Shown here: in pieces, positions 6,781 to 16,778 of the stretch
Position numbering within the stretch: position 1 is the stretch's first letter
How the letters are laid out: each line of letters opens with the position of its first letter
Assembly: GCF_000720175.1 (NCBI RefSeq)
Contig: NZ_JOIX01000029.1
Span: 1 to 64,000 of the forward strand
DNA from: Streptomyces sp. NRRL S-337
Lineage (GTDB): Bacteria; Actinomycetota; Actinomycetes; Streptomycetales; Streptomycetaceae
DNA length: 64,000 bases
Direction: 5' to 3'
Notes under the pieces: generated by a model
Seen by the model: the letters and a program-made list of their open reading frames with translations, nothing else
The model's database searches: none
What the model was told of the DNA's origin: nothing
Position numbers and translations under genes: made by a program

Positions 6781-7986
6781 TCAGCCGCGCCCCTTCGCCG
6801 GACGCTCGACGGGCCGTTCCAGCAGCCCCTCGAACCCCAGGTGTGTTACCCGCCGGACGAGCTCCGGACCGGTGATGCCCATCGCCTCCGCGGTGCGGCC
6901 CACGTGCCAGTCGTGGGCCGCCAGCCGGTGCAGGACATGACCGCGCCGGACCTGCTTGTCGGTCAGCCGGAACGTCTTGAGGTAGGCGACCCGCCCCTTG
7001 CCGTCGGTGATCGTTTCGCCGATGTGCTGGGTGCGGTGCAGCGCGAACGGCGGCAGGAACCGGGACAGCCGGAACCGCCCCATCCGGTACGCCTGCCGCA
7101 CCTCGTAGGACTCGTCCAGCAGCTCACCCGCCATCAGGACGGCGTGCTGACTCTCCCACTCCTGTTGCCGGCGCTCGGCGGCGGACCGCAGCTCGGCGAG
7201 CGAGGTGATGTACTCCGCCGCGATCCGGGCCGTGAACTCCGGCACCGGCCCGCCGTAGAGGGCGTACTGGTGCATCAGCTCGCCGTACAGGTCCTGCAGC
7301 AGCGACGGGTGCAGCGCCCGGTAGTCGTCCGGATGCGGCACCACGAAGGCGGCGGCCAGGGCGTCGGCGACGTACACCAGCACCCCGCACTGCCCGGGAT
7401 GGATCTCGAAGACCCGCAGCGCGTCGTCCAGCCCGGGGATCGCCTCGCCCCGGTAGGCCCGCTCCGCGCGCGGCGAGAGCCCGTCGCGGACCGCCCTCCG
7501 GGTCCACTCCTCCCACACGATCGACGGACCGCCGAAGTGCAGCGCCAGATAGCCGTCGAGCGCCAGATGGAGCGGCAGGAACCGCAGTCCGCCCGAGGGG
7601 CCGCCGGCCGCCTTCCCCTTCCCGGGCCCCGTCCCGGGCCCCTTCCCGGCCCCCGTGCCCGCCTCCTTGCCGCGCCGTCGCTGGACGAGCTTGCGCGGAA
7701 GGTGCAGCGGCGCGCACACCACCGGGCCCCGCTCATCGCTCAGCTGCGAGCCGTACGCGGCGGCCGGCGACCCGTCGCCCGTCCAGTTCGCCACGAAACC
7801 GTGCGGAACGTATGCCGTGTAGGCCGTGCCGCGCTCGCCCCGGACCGTCAGCGGCCCGTCCTCGTACAGCTCGCGGTGCAGCCGCAGATCGGTGATCGGC
7901 TCCGCCCGCACCAGCGGGACCAGCCGGACCGCGCCCCACACCTGCGCCGGCCGGGCCCGCAGCCCGCTCAGATCCAGCCTGCTCAT
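6781..7986 (-). CDS. ARPP-1-like protein with C-terminal helix-turn-helix
   Basis: This 401-aa protein begins LDLSGLRARPAQVWGAVRL, which I associate with the poorly characterised ARPP-1 family. That assignment is from memory and moderate. A Gly/Lys-rich low-complexity insert (about residues 108-135, GTGAGKGPGTGPGKGKAAGG) separates the N-terminal part from the core. The last 60 residues (LHRLAAHDWHVGRTAEAMGI onward) look like a Fis-type DNA-binding helix-turn-helix. The start overlaps the upstream vWA gene by 4 bp (ATGA), so the two products very likely work together. The biochemical role is unknown. Confidence 0.55.
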   Translation of the reverse strand: MSRLDLSGLRARPAQVWGAVRLVPLVRAEPITDLRLHRELYEDGPLTVRGERGTAYTAYVPHGFVANWTGDGSPAAAYGSQLSDERGPVVCAPLHLPRKLVQRRRGKEAGTGAGKGPGTGPGKGKAAGGPSGGLRFLPLHLALDGYLALHFGGPSIVWEEWTRRAVRDGLSPRAERAYRGEAIPGLDDALRVFEIHPGQCGVLVYVADALAAAFVVPHPDDYRALHPSLLQDLYGELMHQYALYGGPVPEFTARIAAEYITSLAELRSAAERRQQEWESQHAVLMAGELLDESYEVRQAYRMGRFRLSRFLPPFALHRTQHIGETITDGKGRVAYLKTFRLTDKQVRRGHVLHRLAAHDWHVGRTAEAMGITGPELVRRVTHLGFEGLLERPVERPAKGRG

Positions 7987-9449
7987 CCCGCCGCCCCCTC
8001 TGCACGGACCGGCTCCCCGTCCTCCGCGAGGAACTGCCGCACCCGCTCGTCCAGATGAGCCCGCAGCTCGGCGAGCCCGGTGCGGCCCTCGGCGAACCGC
8101 GCGAGCTGCACCAGCGCCGGCAGGTCCTCGGCGTCACGCACCCCGGCCGTCGGCACCACGGGGGACAGCCGCCGCACCGTGAAGTCCTCGGCGTCGTAGA
8201 CCGGGTTGAGGTGGACCGCGGAGGTGGCGCCGCCCGGGTCGAGCCGGGTCCGCCAGACCCGCAGCACCTCACCGGCCAGCCCGGGCGGCGCGTTGTCCCA
8301 GCCGTCCGAGACGATCACCAGCCGCTCGGGCGCGTACTCCAGCGCGTCCAGCACCCGCATGCCCAGCGGAGTCGGCCCGTACGGCCGGGCCAGCAGCGCG
8401 TCCTTGCGCCCGGACGTCCACAGGGGCAGGTACTCCCCGCCCAGCGCCTCCAGCAGGAAGTGGCAGGCCAGCGCGGTCGCCAGCGGGCGGCGCCGCTTCT
8501 GCCGCGAGCCGGTGGTGGAGTAGCTGTCGTCCAGTACGGCCGCCACCCGGCCCCACGTCCCGGCCCGGGCCCCGGCGGTACGCCGCGCCGCCGCCCGCAG
8601 CGCGCCGGTCAGCTCGGCCCGGCGGGCGACCCGGTCGTCCAGCGGCAGCCCCAGGACGTACGAGGCGAGCCGGGTCAGCGGCATCCCGGTGAGGTCGCGG
8701 TCCACCTCGGCGCCGTGCGCACGGGCCGACTCCTGCACCCGCAGCCGCTCCCCACGTGTCATCCGCGGGGCGATGCGCTCCAGGAAGGCCCGGCGCCCGA
8801 TGCCGTGCGCCGCCGCGAACCCCTCGGCGACGGTGAACGGCAGCTCGTACAGCGCGCCCTGCTCGTAGTGCGCCCGGCGCCAGGCGTCCAGCAGCGGGGT
8901 GTCGAACTGCTTCCGGCGGCGCGGCGCGAACAGGAAGTCGCCCAGCTCACCAACGTCCTCACCCGGCCCGTGCAGCGGCAGATGGGCGTGGCGCGCCGCG
9001 GACTTGAGGCCGGCCCGGTACTTCACCGCGTCCAGCGCCGGGTCCGGGCGCGCGGCGACCCAATCGCGGATGATCGCGCGGGTCCGGCGGTTGTTCACCC
9101 CGGCCGCGCCGAGCGCCCGGAACAGGCGGTACACCCGCGGTGCGGGCAGCCGCGCCAGCCGGGCCGCGATCAGCCGTCCTTCGGTGCGCCGACCGTCCGC
9201 CGTCGCCTCGCCCGCGGTCTCCAGCAGCCGGCGCACGATCAGCGCGGCGTTGTGGTCGTTGATGTCCAGGGCGAGCGAAGCGGCGTACAGCGGGCGGTAG
9301 TTGATCCGCACGTACTCGTGCAGGAAGTCCAGCGACAGCTGCTGTGCCGCCGCGCCGGAGCGGAACTCCCGCTGTCCGGTGGCCGTGATCGCGGCGTTCA
9401 CGAAGAGCAGCACGTCCTCGGCCGCCACCAGATCCGGGCAGCTCTCCAC
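7983..9449 (-). CDS. TROVE-like protein with von Willebrand A (MIDAS) domain
   Basis: This 488-aa protein ends in a vWA domain with a complete metal-ion-dependent adhesion site: DDSYS (D307, S309, S311), TPLG (T360) and SDG (D382). The helical N-terminal half, including VNNRRTRAIIRDW near residues 118-130, resembles TROVE/Ro60-type HEAT-like modules that bind small structured RNAs. I chose GTG 9449 because GGGGAGG precedes it by six bases; the frame is open to 9689 but that part is Pro/Arg-rich. It overlaps the ARPP-1-like gene by 4 bp. No rtcB-like ligase or Y-RNA-like gene was noticed nearby. Confidence 0.6.
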   Translation of the reverse strand: MESCPDLVAAEDVLLFVNAAITATGQREFRSGAAAQQLSLDFLHEYVRINYRPLYAASLALDINDHNAALIVRRLLETAGEATADGRRTEGRLIAARLARLPAPRVYRLFRALGAAGVNNRRTRAIIRDWVAARPDPALDAVKYRAGLKSAARHAHLPLHGPGEDVGELGDFLFAPRRRKQFDTPLLDAWRRAHYEQGALYELPFTVAEGFAAAHGIGRRAFLERIAPRMTRGERLRVQESARAHGAEVDRDLTGMPLTRLASYVLGLPLDDRVARRAELTGALRAAARRTAGARAGTWGRVAAVLDDSYSTTGSRQKRRRPLATALACHFLLEALGGEYLPLWTSGRKDALLARPYGPTPLGMRVLDALEYAPERLVIVSDGWDNAPPGLAGEVLRVWRTRLDPGGATSAVHLNPVYDAEDFTVRRLSPVVPTAGVRDAEDLPALVQLARFAEGRTGLAELRAHLDERVRQFLAEDGEPVRAEGAAG

Positions 9450-9697
9450 CCCGTCCCTCCCCGTCGTCGGACGCCGGCCGGGGAATGGGGGCACGAACAG
9501 CGAATCGTTGCTTTGCAGAGCAGGTCCGGAAGTCGCACCGGAGTCCCGCGGCCGGCTGGGGGAAACGTAACACCGGGCGGGCGCGGCAGGCATGCCGATT
9601 ACCGGCCCGGGACAGCGGCCCGGCCGCCCCTGGGACACGGCCCGGCCGCCCCGGGGAATCGGCCGTCCGCCGCCCGCCCCGGGGGACACTGGGTCGC

Positions 9698-10606
9698 ATG
9701 ACGATCATGCGCATCGGACTCCTCGGTACCGGTCCCTGGGCGCGCAGCGTCCACGCCCCCGCCCTCGCCGACCACCCCGGCGTCGCCTTCACCGGCGTCT
9801 GGGGGCGCCGCGCGGAGGCCGCCGCCGCCCTGGCCCAGGCCCACGGCACCCGCCCGTACGAGAGCCCCGACGAGCTGTGCGCCGACTGCGACGCCGTGGC
9901 CATCGCGCTGCCGCCCTCCGTACAGGGCCCGTTGGCCCAGCGCGCCGCGCGGGCCGGCTGCCACCTCCTGCTGGACAAGCCGGTCGCCACCTCCGTGCCC
10001 GAGGCCCGGGCGGTCGCCGAGGCAGCCGACCGGGCGGGGGTGGCCTCGGTGGTCTTCTTCACCGCGCGCTTCGGCGCGGAGGAAGGCGAGTGGATCGCCG
10101 CGCAGGCGGCCGTGGGCGGCTGGTTCACCGCGCACGCCGACTGGCTCGCGCCGGTCTTCTCCAACGGCTCCACCAGCCCGTACGCCCACTCGCCGTGGCG
10201 CCGCGACAAGGGCGGCCTGTGGGACGTCGGCCCGCACGCGCTCTCCGTCCTGCTGCCCGTCCTGGGTGACGCGGAGGAGGTGACCGCCACCAGGGGCCCG
10301 GCCGACACCGTGCTCCTGACGATGCGGCACAGCAGCGGCGCGGCCAGCACCGCGACGGTCGGGCTGACCGCCCCGGCCGCCGCGGCCGGCGTCGAGGTCA
10401 CCCTCCGCGGCACGGCCGGCGTCACCACCCTGCCCCGCCGTCAGCACGGCCCCGGACCGGCCTACCACCGCGCCCTCGACGCCCTGCTCGCCGCGGTGGA
10501 GACCGGTCTACCGAACGCCTGCGACGTCCACTTCGGCCTGCGGGTCACCGAGATCCTGGCGGCGGCGGAGGAGTCCCTCGCCCCGCTCATGCCTCAACGG
10601 TCATGA
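9698..10606 (+). CDS. Gfo/Idh/MocA family NAD(P)-dependent oxidoreductase
   Basis: This 302-aa protein has an N-terminal Rossmann fold opening MRIGLLGTGPWARS, a family-typical LLDKPVA motif near residue 95, and a C-terminal alpha/beta dimerisation domain. The family oxidises or reduces sugars, inositols and related polyols; the substrate cannot be read from the sequence. ATG 9698 has GGGGGA about 11 bases upstream; ATG 9707 is an alternative start. It is divergent from the TROVE/vWA pair and is followed 117 bp later by the acyl-CoA ligase on the same strand. Confidence 0.85.
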   Translation: MTIMRIGLLGTGPWARSVHAPALADHPGVAFTGVWGRRAEAAAALAQAHGTRPYESPDELCADCDAVAIALPPSVQGPLAQRAARAGCHLLLDKPVATSVPEARAVAEAADRAGVASVVFFTARFGAEEGEWIAAQAAVGGWFTAHADWLAPVFSNGSTSPYAHSPWRRDKGGLWDVGPHALSVLLPVLGDAEEVTATRGPADTVLLTMRHSSGAASTATVGLTAPAAAAGVEVTLRGTAGVTTLPRRQHGPGPAYHRALDALLAAVETGLPNACDVHFGLRVTEILAAAEESLAPLMPQRS

Positions 10607-10723
10607 GTACATGGCGCATTTGGTCGTGGAGGGCATGGGAGATCGGCCGTAGCGTCGGTTCCGCCGGCCGGTCACCGTCCGGCCGCCGACCACCCGAGCA
10701 CCGCACCGAGGAGCACACCGTCG

Positions 10724-12283
10724 ATGCCACCCGCCACCGGCTTCACCAGTTACGCCGACACCATCCTGGCCGCCCTCGCCCGCGACCCGGAGCGGCTCGC
10801 ACTGACCGGCCCGGAGGGCCACCCCGACCTCACCGCGGGTGAGCTGCACGCCACCGTCCAGCGCATGGCGGCGGTGCTCGACGCCCGCGGCATCGGCCGG
10901 GGCCACACGGTCTGCCTGCTCAGCGGCAACCGCCCCGAGGTGCTCGCGGTCCGCTACGCCGTCAACCTCCTCGGCGCCCGGGTGGTCTTCCTCTACGACG
11001 GCATGGCCGCCGAATCCCTGGCCCGGATAGCCGACAGCGTCGAACCGGCGCTGCTCGTCGCCGACCCCGAACTGCACGCCACCGCACGGGAGGTCCTGCG
11101 CCGGCTGCCGGGCCCGCGCCCCGAGGTGCTGACCCTCGGCCCGGCGCCCGCCCCCGCCCTCGGCGCGGATCTGCTCGCCGCCTGCGCCGCGCTCCCGGCC
11201 ACCCCCGAGGTACCGAGCCGCGCCCGCCCGGAGGACGACTGGTGCATCCGGCACACCGGGGGCACCACCGGCATCCCCAAGGGCGTCCGGATGGCGCACG
11301 CCCCCTACGGCGCGATGCTCGCCCACATGGCACCTGACCCCGCGGACGGGCCCGCCCGCTTCTTGGCCTGCACCTCGCTCGCCCACCTGGCGGGCATCCT
11401 GTCCGACCTCACCCTCGCCGGCGGCGGCACCGTCTTCCTGCACCGCTCCTTCGACCCCGCGGCCGTCCTCGCCGCCGTCGCCCGCGACCGCATCACCGAC
11501 CTGTGGCTGCTGCCGCCGCTGCTCTACCGTCTGCTGGACGACCCCACCCTCCCCACCACCGACCTCAGCTCCCTCGCCCGTATCACTTACGGCGGCTGCC
11601 CGGCCTCGCCCTCCCGTCTGCTGCAGGCCGCCGAGGTCTTCGGTCCGGTGCTGCACGGGATGTACGGCATGTCCGAGGCGATGAGCATCAGCCTGGCCCT
11701 CCCGGAGGACCACGTGCCCACCGGGCCCGGCGGCCGGATCACCGTCGGCCGCGCGCTGCCCGGCGTGGAGATCGCCGTCCGGGACGCGGACGGCCGCGAC
11801 CTGCCGACGGGGGAGCAGGGCGAGGTTCACATCCGCTCCGCAGGAGTGATGGCCGGCTACTGGAAGCAGCCCGAGGAGACCGCGCGGGCCCTGCCCGGTG
11901 ACGGCTGGCTGCGCACCGGGGACGTCGGCTGCCTGGACGACGAGGGCCGGCTCTACCTCGTCGACCGGGTCAAGGACGTGATCATCGTCGTGGGCGGCCA
12001 CGTCCACCCGGCGGAGATCGAGGACCTGCTGCACACCCACCCCGCGGTCGCCCACTGCGCCGTCTACGGGGTGCGCACCGCGGACGAGACCGAGGAGGTG
12101 CACGTCGCGGTGGTCCCCGCCCCGGGCCGGACCGTGGACCCGGCCGACCTCCGCGCGTTCGTCACCGCGCACAAGGGCGCCATGTACGCCCCGGCCGCCG
12201 TCCACGTCGTCGACGCCATCCCGCTCACGCCGGTCGGCAAACCCGACAAGACGGTGCTGCGGGCGGGTGCCGCCACGGCCTGA
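10724..12283 (+). CDS. Acyl-CoA synthetase / AMP-dependent ligase (FadD-like)
   Basis: This 519-aa ANL-superfamily enzyme activates a carboxylic acid with ATP and joins it to CoA. Seen motifs are the P-loop-like HTGGTTGIPKG (177-187), YGMSEA, RTGDVG-L-D-EG and the hinge VDRVKDVIIVVGGHV. The C-terminal catalytic Lys is K506 in PVGKPDK. The chain-length preference is not evident. GAGGAG precedes the ATG. A strong terminator follows, so the transcript ends here. Confidence 0.88.
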   Translation: MPPATGFTSYADTILAALARDPERLALTGPEGHPDLTAGELHATVQRMAAVLDARGIGRGHTVCLLSGNRPEVLAVRYAVNLLGARVVFLYDGMAAESLARIADSVEPALLVADPELHATAREVLRRLPGPRPEVLTLGPAPAPALGADLLAACAALPATPEVPSRARPEDDWCIRHTGGTTGIPKGVRMAHAPYGAMLAHMAPDPADGPARFLACTSLAHLAGILSDLTLAGGGTVFLHRSFDPAAVLAAVARDRITDLWLLPPLLYRLLDDPTLPTTDLSSLARITYGGCPASPSRLLQAAEVFGPVLHGMYGMSEAMSISLALPEDHVPTGPGGRITVGRALPGVEIAVRDADGRDLPTGEQGEVHIRSAGVMAGYWKQPEETARALPGDGWLRTGDVGCLDDEGRLYLVDRVKDVIIVVGGHVHPAEIEDLLHTHPAVAHCAVYGVRTADETEEVHVAVVPAPGRTVDPADLRAFVTAHKGAMYAPAAVHVVDAIPLTPVGKPDKTVLRAGAATA

Positions 12284-12300
12284 CGACGACCCGCACCGAA

Positions 12301-12343
12301 CCCCTGGCCAGAGCCCTCAAATCGGCTCTGGCCAGGGGCTTTT
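12301..12343 (+). terminator. Intrinsic terminator after acyl-CoA ligase
   Basis: CCCCTGGCCAGAGCC and GGCTCTGGCCAGGGG form a perfect 15-bp stem with an 8-base loop, followed by TTTT at 12340-12343. This is one of the few terminators here with a clear U-tract. Confidence 0.9.
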
Positions 12344-12410
12344 GTCAGTGCCGGCCGGTAGAATGGGAACCAGTCAGTGAGGGTTTTCCCAGCGCTCCAG
12401 GAGGTCGCCC

Positions 12411-12683
12411 GTGGCTGTTGCCGCAACGATGACGAAGCCTCTCCCCGCCCACCCGCTGCCCAAGAAGCCACTGCCCGCCGGCTGGCCTCGCGAGCGGTAC
12501 GAATCCCACAACCGCCGCCTGAAGGCCATGCGCCTGGCCATCGCCCTGCTCGACACCGGCGTCTACCGCCCCGAGCAGGCCCCCAACCACCGGATCCGCA
12601 GCACCGCCGCCCGGATAGGGGTGCACGCCCCCTCCGAGACGACCTGCCGCCTGGTGCGCGCGCTGCTCTACGACAACTGCTGA
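12411..12683 (+). CDS. Small basic conserved-looking protein, function unknown
   Basis: This 90-aa protein has a basic, Pro/Lys-rich N-terminus and a helical C-terminal part. The segment IRSTAARIGVHAPSETT could form a helix-turn-helix-like fold. The start is secure: AGGAGG at 12399-12404 is six bases before GTG 12411, and a TAGAAT -10-like hexamer lies at 12359-12364. It stands alone between a terminator and the convergent PadR gene. I do not recognise a named family. Confidence 0.75.
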   Translation: MAVAATMTKPLPAHPLPKKPLPAGWPRERYESHNRRLKAMRLAIALLDTGVYRPEQAPNHRIRSTAARIGVHAPSETTCRLVRALLYDNC

Positions 12684-12748
12684 CGGCCCGCCGACACACG
12701 CCCGCGCTTCGCGCCACCTGCTGACGACACCGGCGGGCGGCCCGGGAA

Positions 12749-13315
12749 TCACTCCCCGGGCCGCCCGCCCGCTTCCCCGTCGTCCGCCATGTCCTCGACC
12801 TCGGCCAGGGCCTCCTGGAGCCACTGCACCCAGAAGGTCTCCAGCCCGACCCCGGCCCGCAGCACCAGTCGCCGCAGCCGGTCCTTCGGGTCGGCCACCG
12901 CCCCGAAGTCGCGCGCCTCGATCTCCTCGTACTCCGCCAACTGCCGCTGGTGCAACGCCAGATGGCGCCGCAGCTCGGTGTCCAGTCCGGCCCGCCCGAC
13001 GACCGCCGCCGCCCGCAGCCGCAGCACCAGCGCATTGCGCACCGGCTTGGCGTCCTGCTCGCCGGACGCCCACGCGGTCAGCTCCGCGCGCCCCGCCGGC
13101 AGCACCTCGAACTCCTTCTTCTGCCCGCGCGACGGCTGCTCGGACGGCAGCGCCCGGATGAACCCGGCCTGCTCCAGCTTCCCCAGCTCCCGGTAGATCT
13201 GCTGATGCGTGGCCGGCCAGAAGTACCCGATCGACCGGTCGAACCTCCGGGTCAGCTCCAGCCCCGACGACGGCTTCTCCAGCAGGGCGGTGAGGATCGC
13301 GTGGGGGAGGGACAT
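12749..13315 (-). CDS. PadR family transcriptional regulator
   Basis: This 188-aa protein opens with the PadR winged helix, seen in MSLPHAILTALLEKPSSGLEL and in WPATHQQIYRELGKLEQAGFI. A C-terminal helical dimerisation region (Vir-like) follows from about residue 90. PadR proteins usually repress genes for phenolic stress, lipids or efflux. It lies 48 bp downstream of fadH on the same strand and may be read from the same transcript. Its most likely local target is the fadH promoter. Confidence 0.88.
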   Translation of the reverse strand: MSLPHAILTALLEKPSSGLELTRRFDRSIGYFWPATHQQIYRELGKLEQAGFIRALPSEQPSRGQKKEFEVLPAGRAELTAWASGEQDAKPVRNALVLRLRAAAVVGRAGLDTELRRHLALHQRQLAEYEEIEARDFGAVADPKDRLRRLVLRAGVGLETFWVQWLQEALAEVEDMADDGEAGGRPGE

Positions 13316-13363
13316 GGGGGAATCCTAGGCAGGCCGGGCGCCGATCCGGGTGCCGCCCGCGGT

Positions 13364-15640
<2,277 letters not shown>

Positions 15641-15646
15641 GAGTTG

Positions 15647-15700
15647 ACGTAAAAAAACGTGCAGCAACGTGCAAAGACGTGCAATGACGCGCCATGACGT
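15647..15700 (+). repeat. ACGT array with exact 10-bp period upstream of the oxygenase gene
   Basis: ACGT (once ACGC) begins at 15647, 15657, 15667, 15677, 15687 and 15697, six times at exactly 10-bp steps. Middle units read AAAACGTGCA, GCAACGTGCA and AAGACGTGCA. The phasing places all copies on nearly one face of the helix. The array ends 57 bp before the oxygenase ATG, so it looks like a multi-copy binding site or promoter element. Confidence 0.7.
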
Positions 15701-15757
15701 GGACGCCTGCCGCACCCCGGTGCCCGCAGGTGTCTCCACGCCCGCGGAGAGGAACGC

Positions 15758-16669
15758 ATGAGCACCGTGAACAGCATCGGCACCGCGCACGACCCCGCCC
15801 CCACCACCACGCAGACCCCGACCCTCGACGAGGTGGTCGACACCGGCCGATACCCCCTGGCGGACCCCGACGGCCCCGAGGCGCGGGCCGTCGTCGCCCG
15901 CGCCCGGCACGAGCTGGACACCCTCGGCTGCACCGTCCTGCCGGACTTCATCCACCCCGCCCGGCGCGCGCTCCTCCGGGCCGAATGCGCCGAGATCGCC
16001 CCCCGCGCCCACTTCGACGTCGAATCGGTCAACGTCTACAACATCGCCGTCGACCGGGACCTGCCGCCCGGCCACCCCGGCCGCACGGTCTTCGAGCGCG
16101 GCAACGCCTTCGTCGCCCGGGACCGCATCCCGTCCGGCGCCCTGATCAGCCGGCTCTACGCCCACCCCGCGTTCCAGCGCTTCGTTGCCCGCTGCTTCCG
16201 CCTGCCCCGGCTGTACGAGCTCGCCGACCCGTACTCCGCGCTCGTCCTGAACGTCGTCGAACCGGGCAAGGAACACCCCTGGCACTTCGACACCAACGAG
16301 TTCACCGTCAGCATGCTCACCCAGGAGGCCGGAGCCGGCGGCGACTTCGAGTACTGCCCGAACATCCGGTCCGCACAGGACGAGCACTTCGACGACGTCC
16401 GCGCCGTCCTTCAGGGCCGGGGCGAGCGGCTGATCCACCGCCTTCCGCTCCGCCCCGGCGACCTGCAGCTGTTCAAGGGCCGCTACTCGCTGCACCGGGT
16501 CAGCCCGGTGCGGGGCGCGGCCGCACGCCACTCGGCGATCTTCGCCTACAGCGAGCGCCCCGGTGTCATCGGCAGCGTCGCCCGCACCCGCCAGCTCTTC
16601 GGCCGGGTCGACCCCGCACACCTGACCGCCGAGGGCCGCGCGATACGCGGCGACCAGCTGCTGGACTAG
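15758..16669 (+). CDS. 2-oxoglutarate/Fe(II)-dependent oxygenase
   Basis: This 303-aa cupin-fold enzyme has the metal triad H176-x-D178 in WHFDTNEF and H246 in SLHRVSP. R257 in ARHSAIFAYSE probably binds the 2-oxoglutarate carboxylate. Because the second ligand is Asp, not Gly or Ala, it should hydroxylate or desaturate rather than halogenate. It resembles the group of free-amino-acid hydroxylases related to radical halogenases, but the substrate is unknown. The ATG has GGAGAGGA upstream. The next gene, a carnitine-type acyltransferase, is on the same strand after a G- and T-poor spacer, suggesting the two act in one pathway. Confidence 0.8.
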   Translation: MSTVNSIGTAHDPAPTTTQTPTLDEVVDTGRYPLADPDGPEARAVVARARHELDTLGCTVLPDFIHPARRALLRAECAEIAPRAHFDVESVNVYNIAVDRDLPPGHPGRTVFERGNAFVARDRIPSGALISRLYAHPAFQRFVARCFRLPRLYELADPYSALVLNVVEPGKEHPWHFDTNEFTVSMLTQEAGAGGDFEYCPNIRSAQDEHFDDVRAVLQGRGERLIHRLPLRPGDLQLFKGRYSLHRVSPVRGAAARHSAIFAYSERPGVIGSVARTRQLFGRVDPAHLTAEGRAIRGDQLLD

Positions 16670-16778
16670 GCCCCCGCACCCGCACCCCGCACCTCGAACC
16701 CAGTACACCCCGCCCGAACACAGCACACCGCACACAGCACCCCGCACCCCGAACACCGCACACCGAAACGAGACGCAC
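16670..16778 (+). other. C/A-rich, T-poor spacer within the oxygenase-acyltransferase unit
   Basis: The 109-bp spacer is dominated by CACC, CGCAC and ACACC runs, with few G and T. Such C-rich, G-poor unstructured RNA resembles Rho-loading (rut) sequence, so read-through could be regulated here. This is a composition argument only. Confidence 0.4.

Noticed and set aside
15758..16669. Radical halogenase assignment for the oxygenase
   Set aside because: Halogenases of this type replace the Asp ligand with Gly or Ala; here H176-x-D178 is intact, so hydroxylation is more likely.
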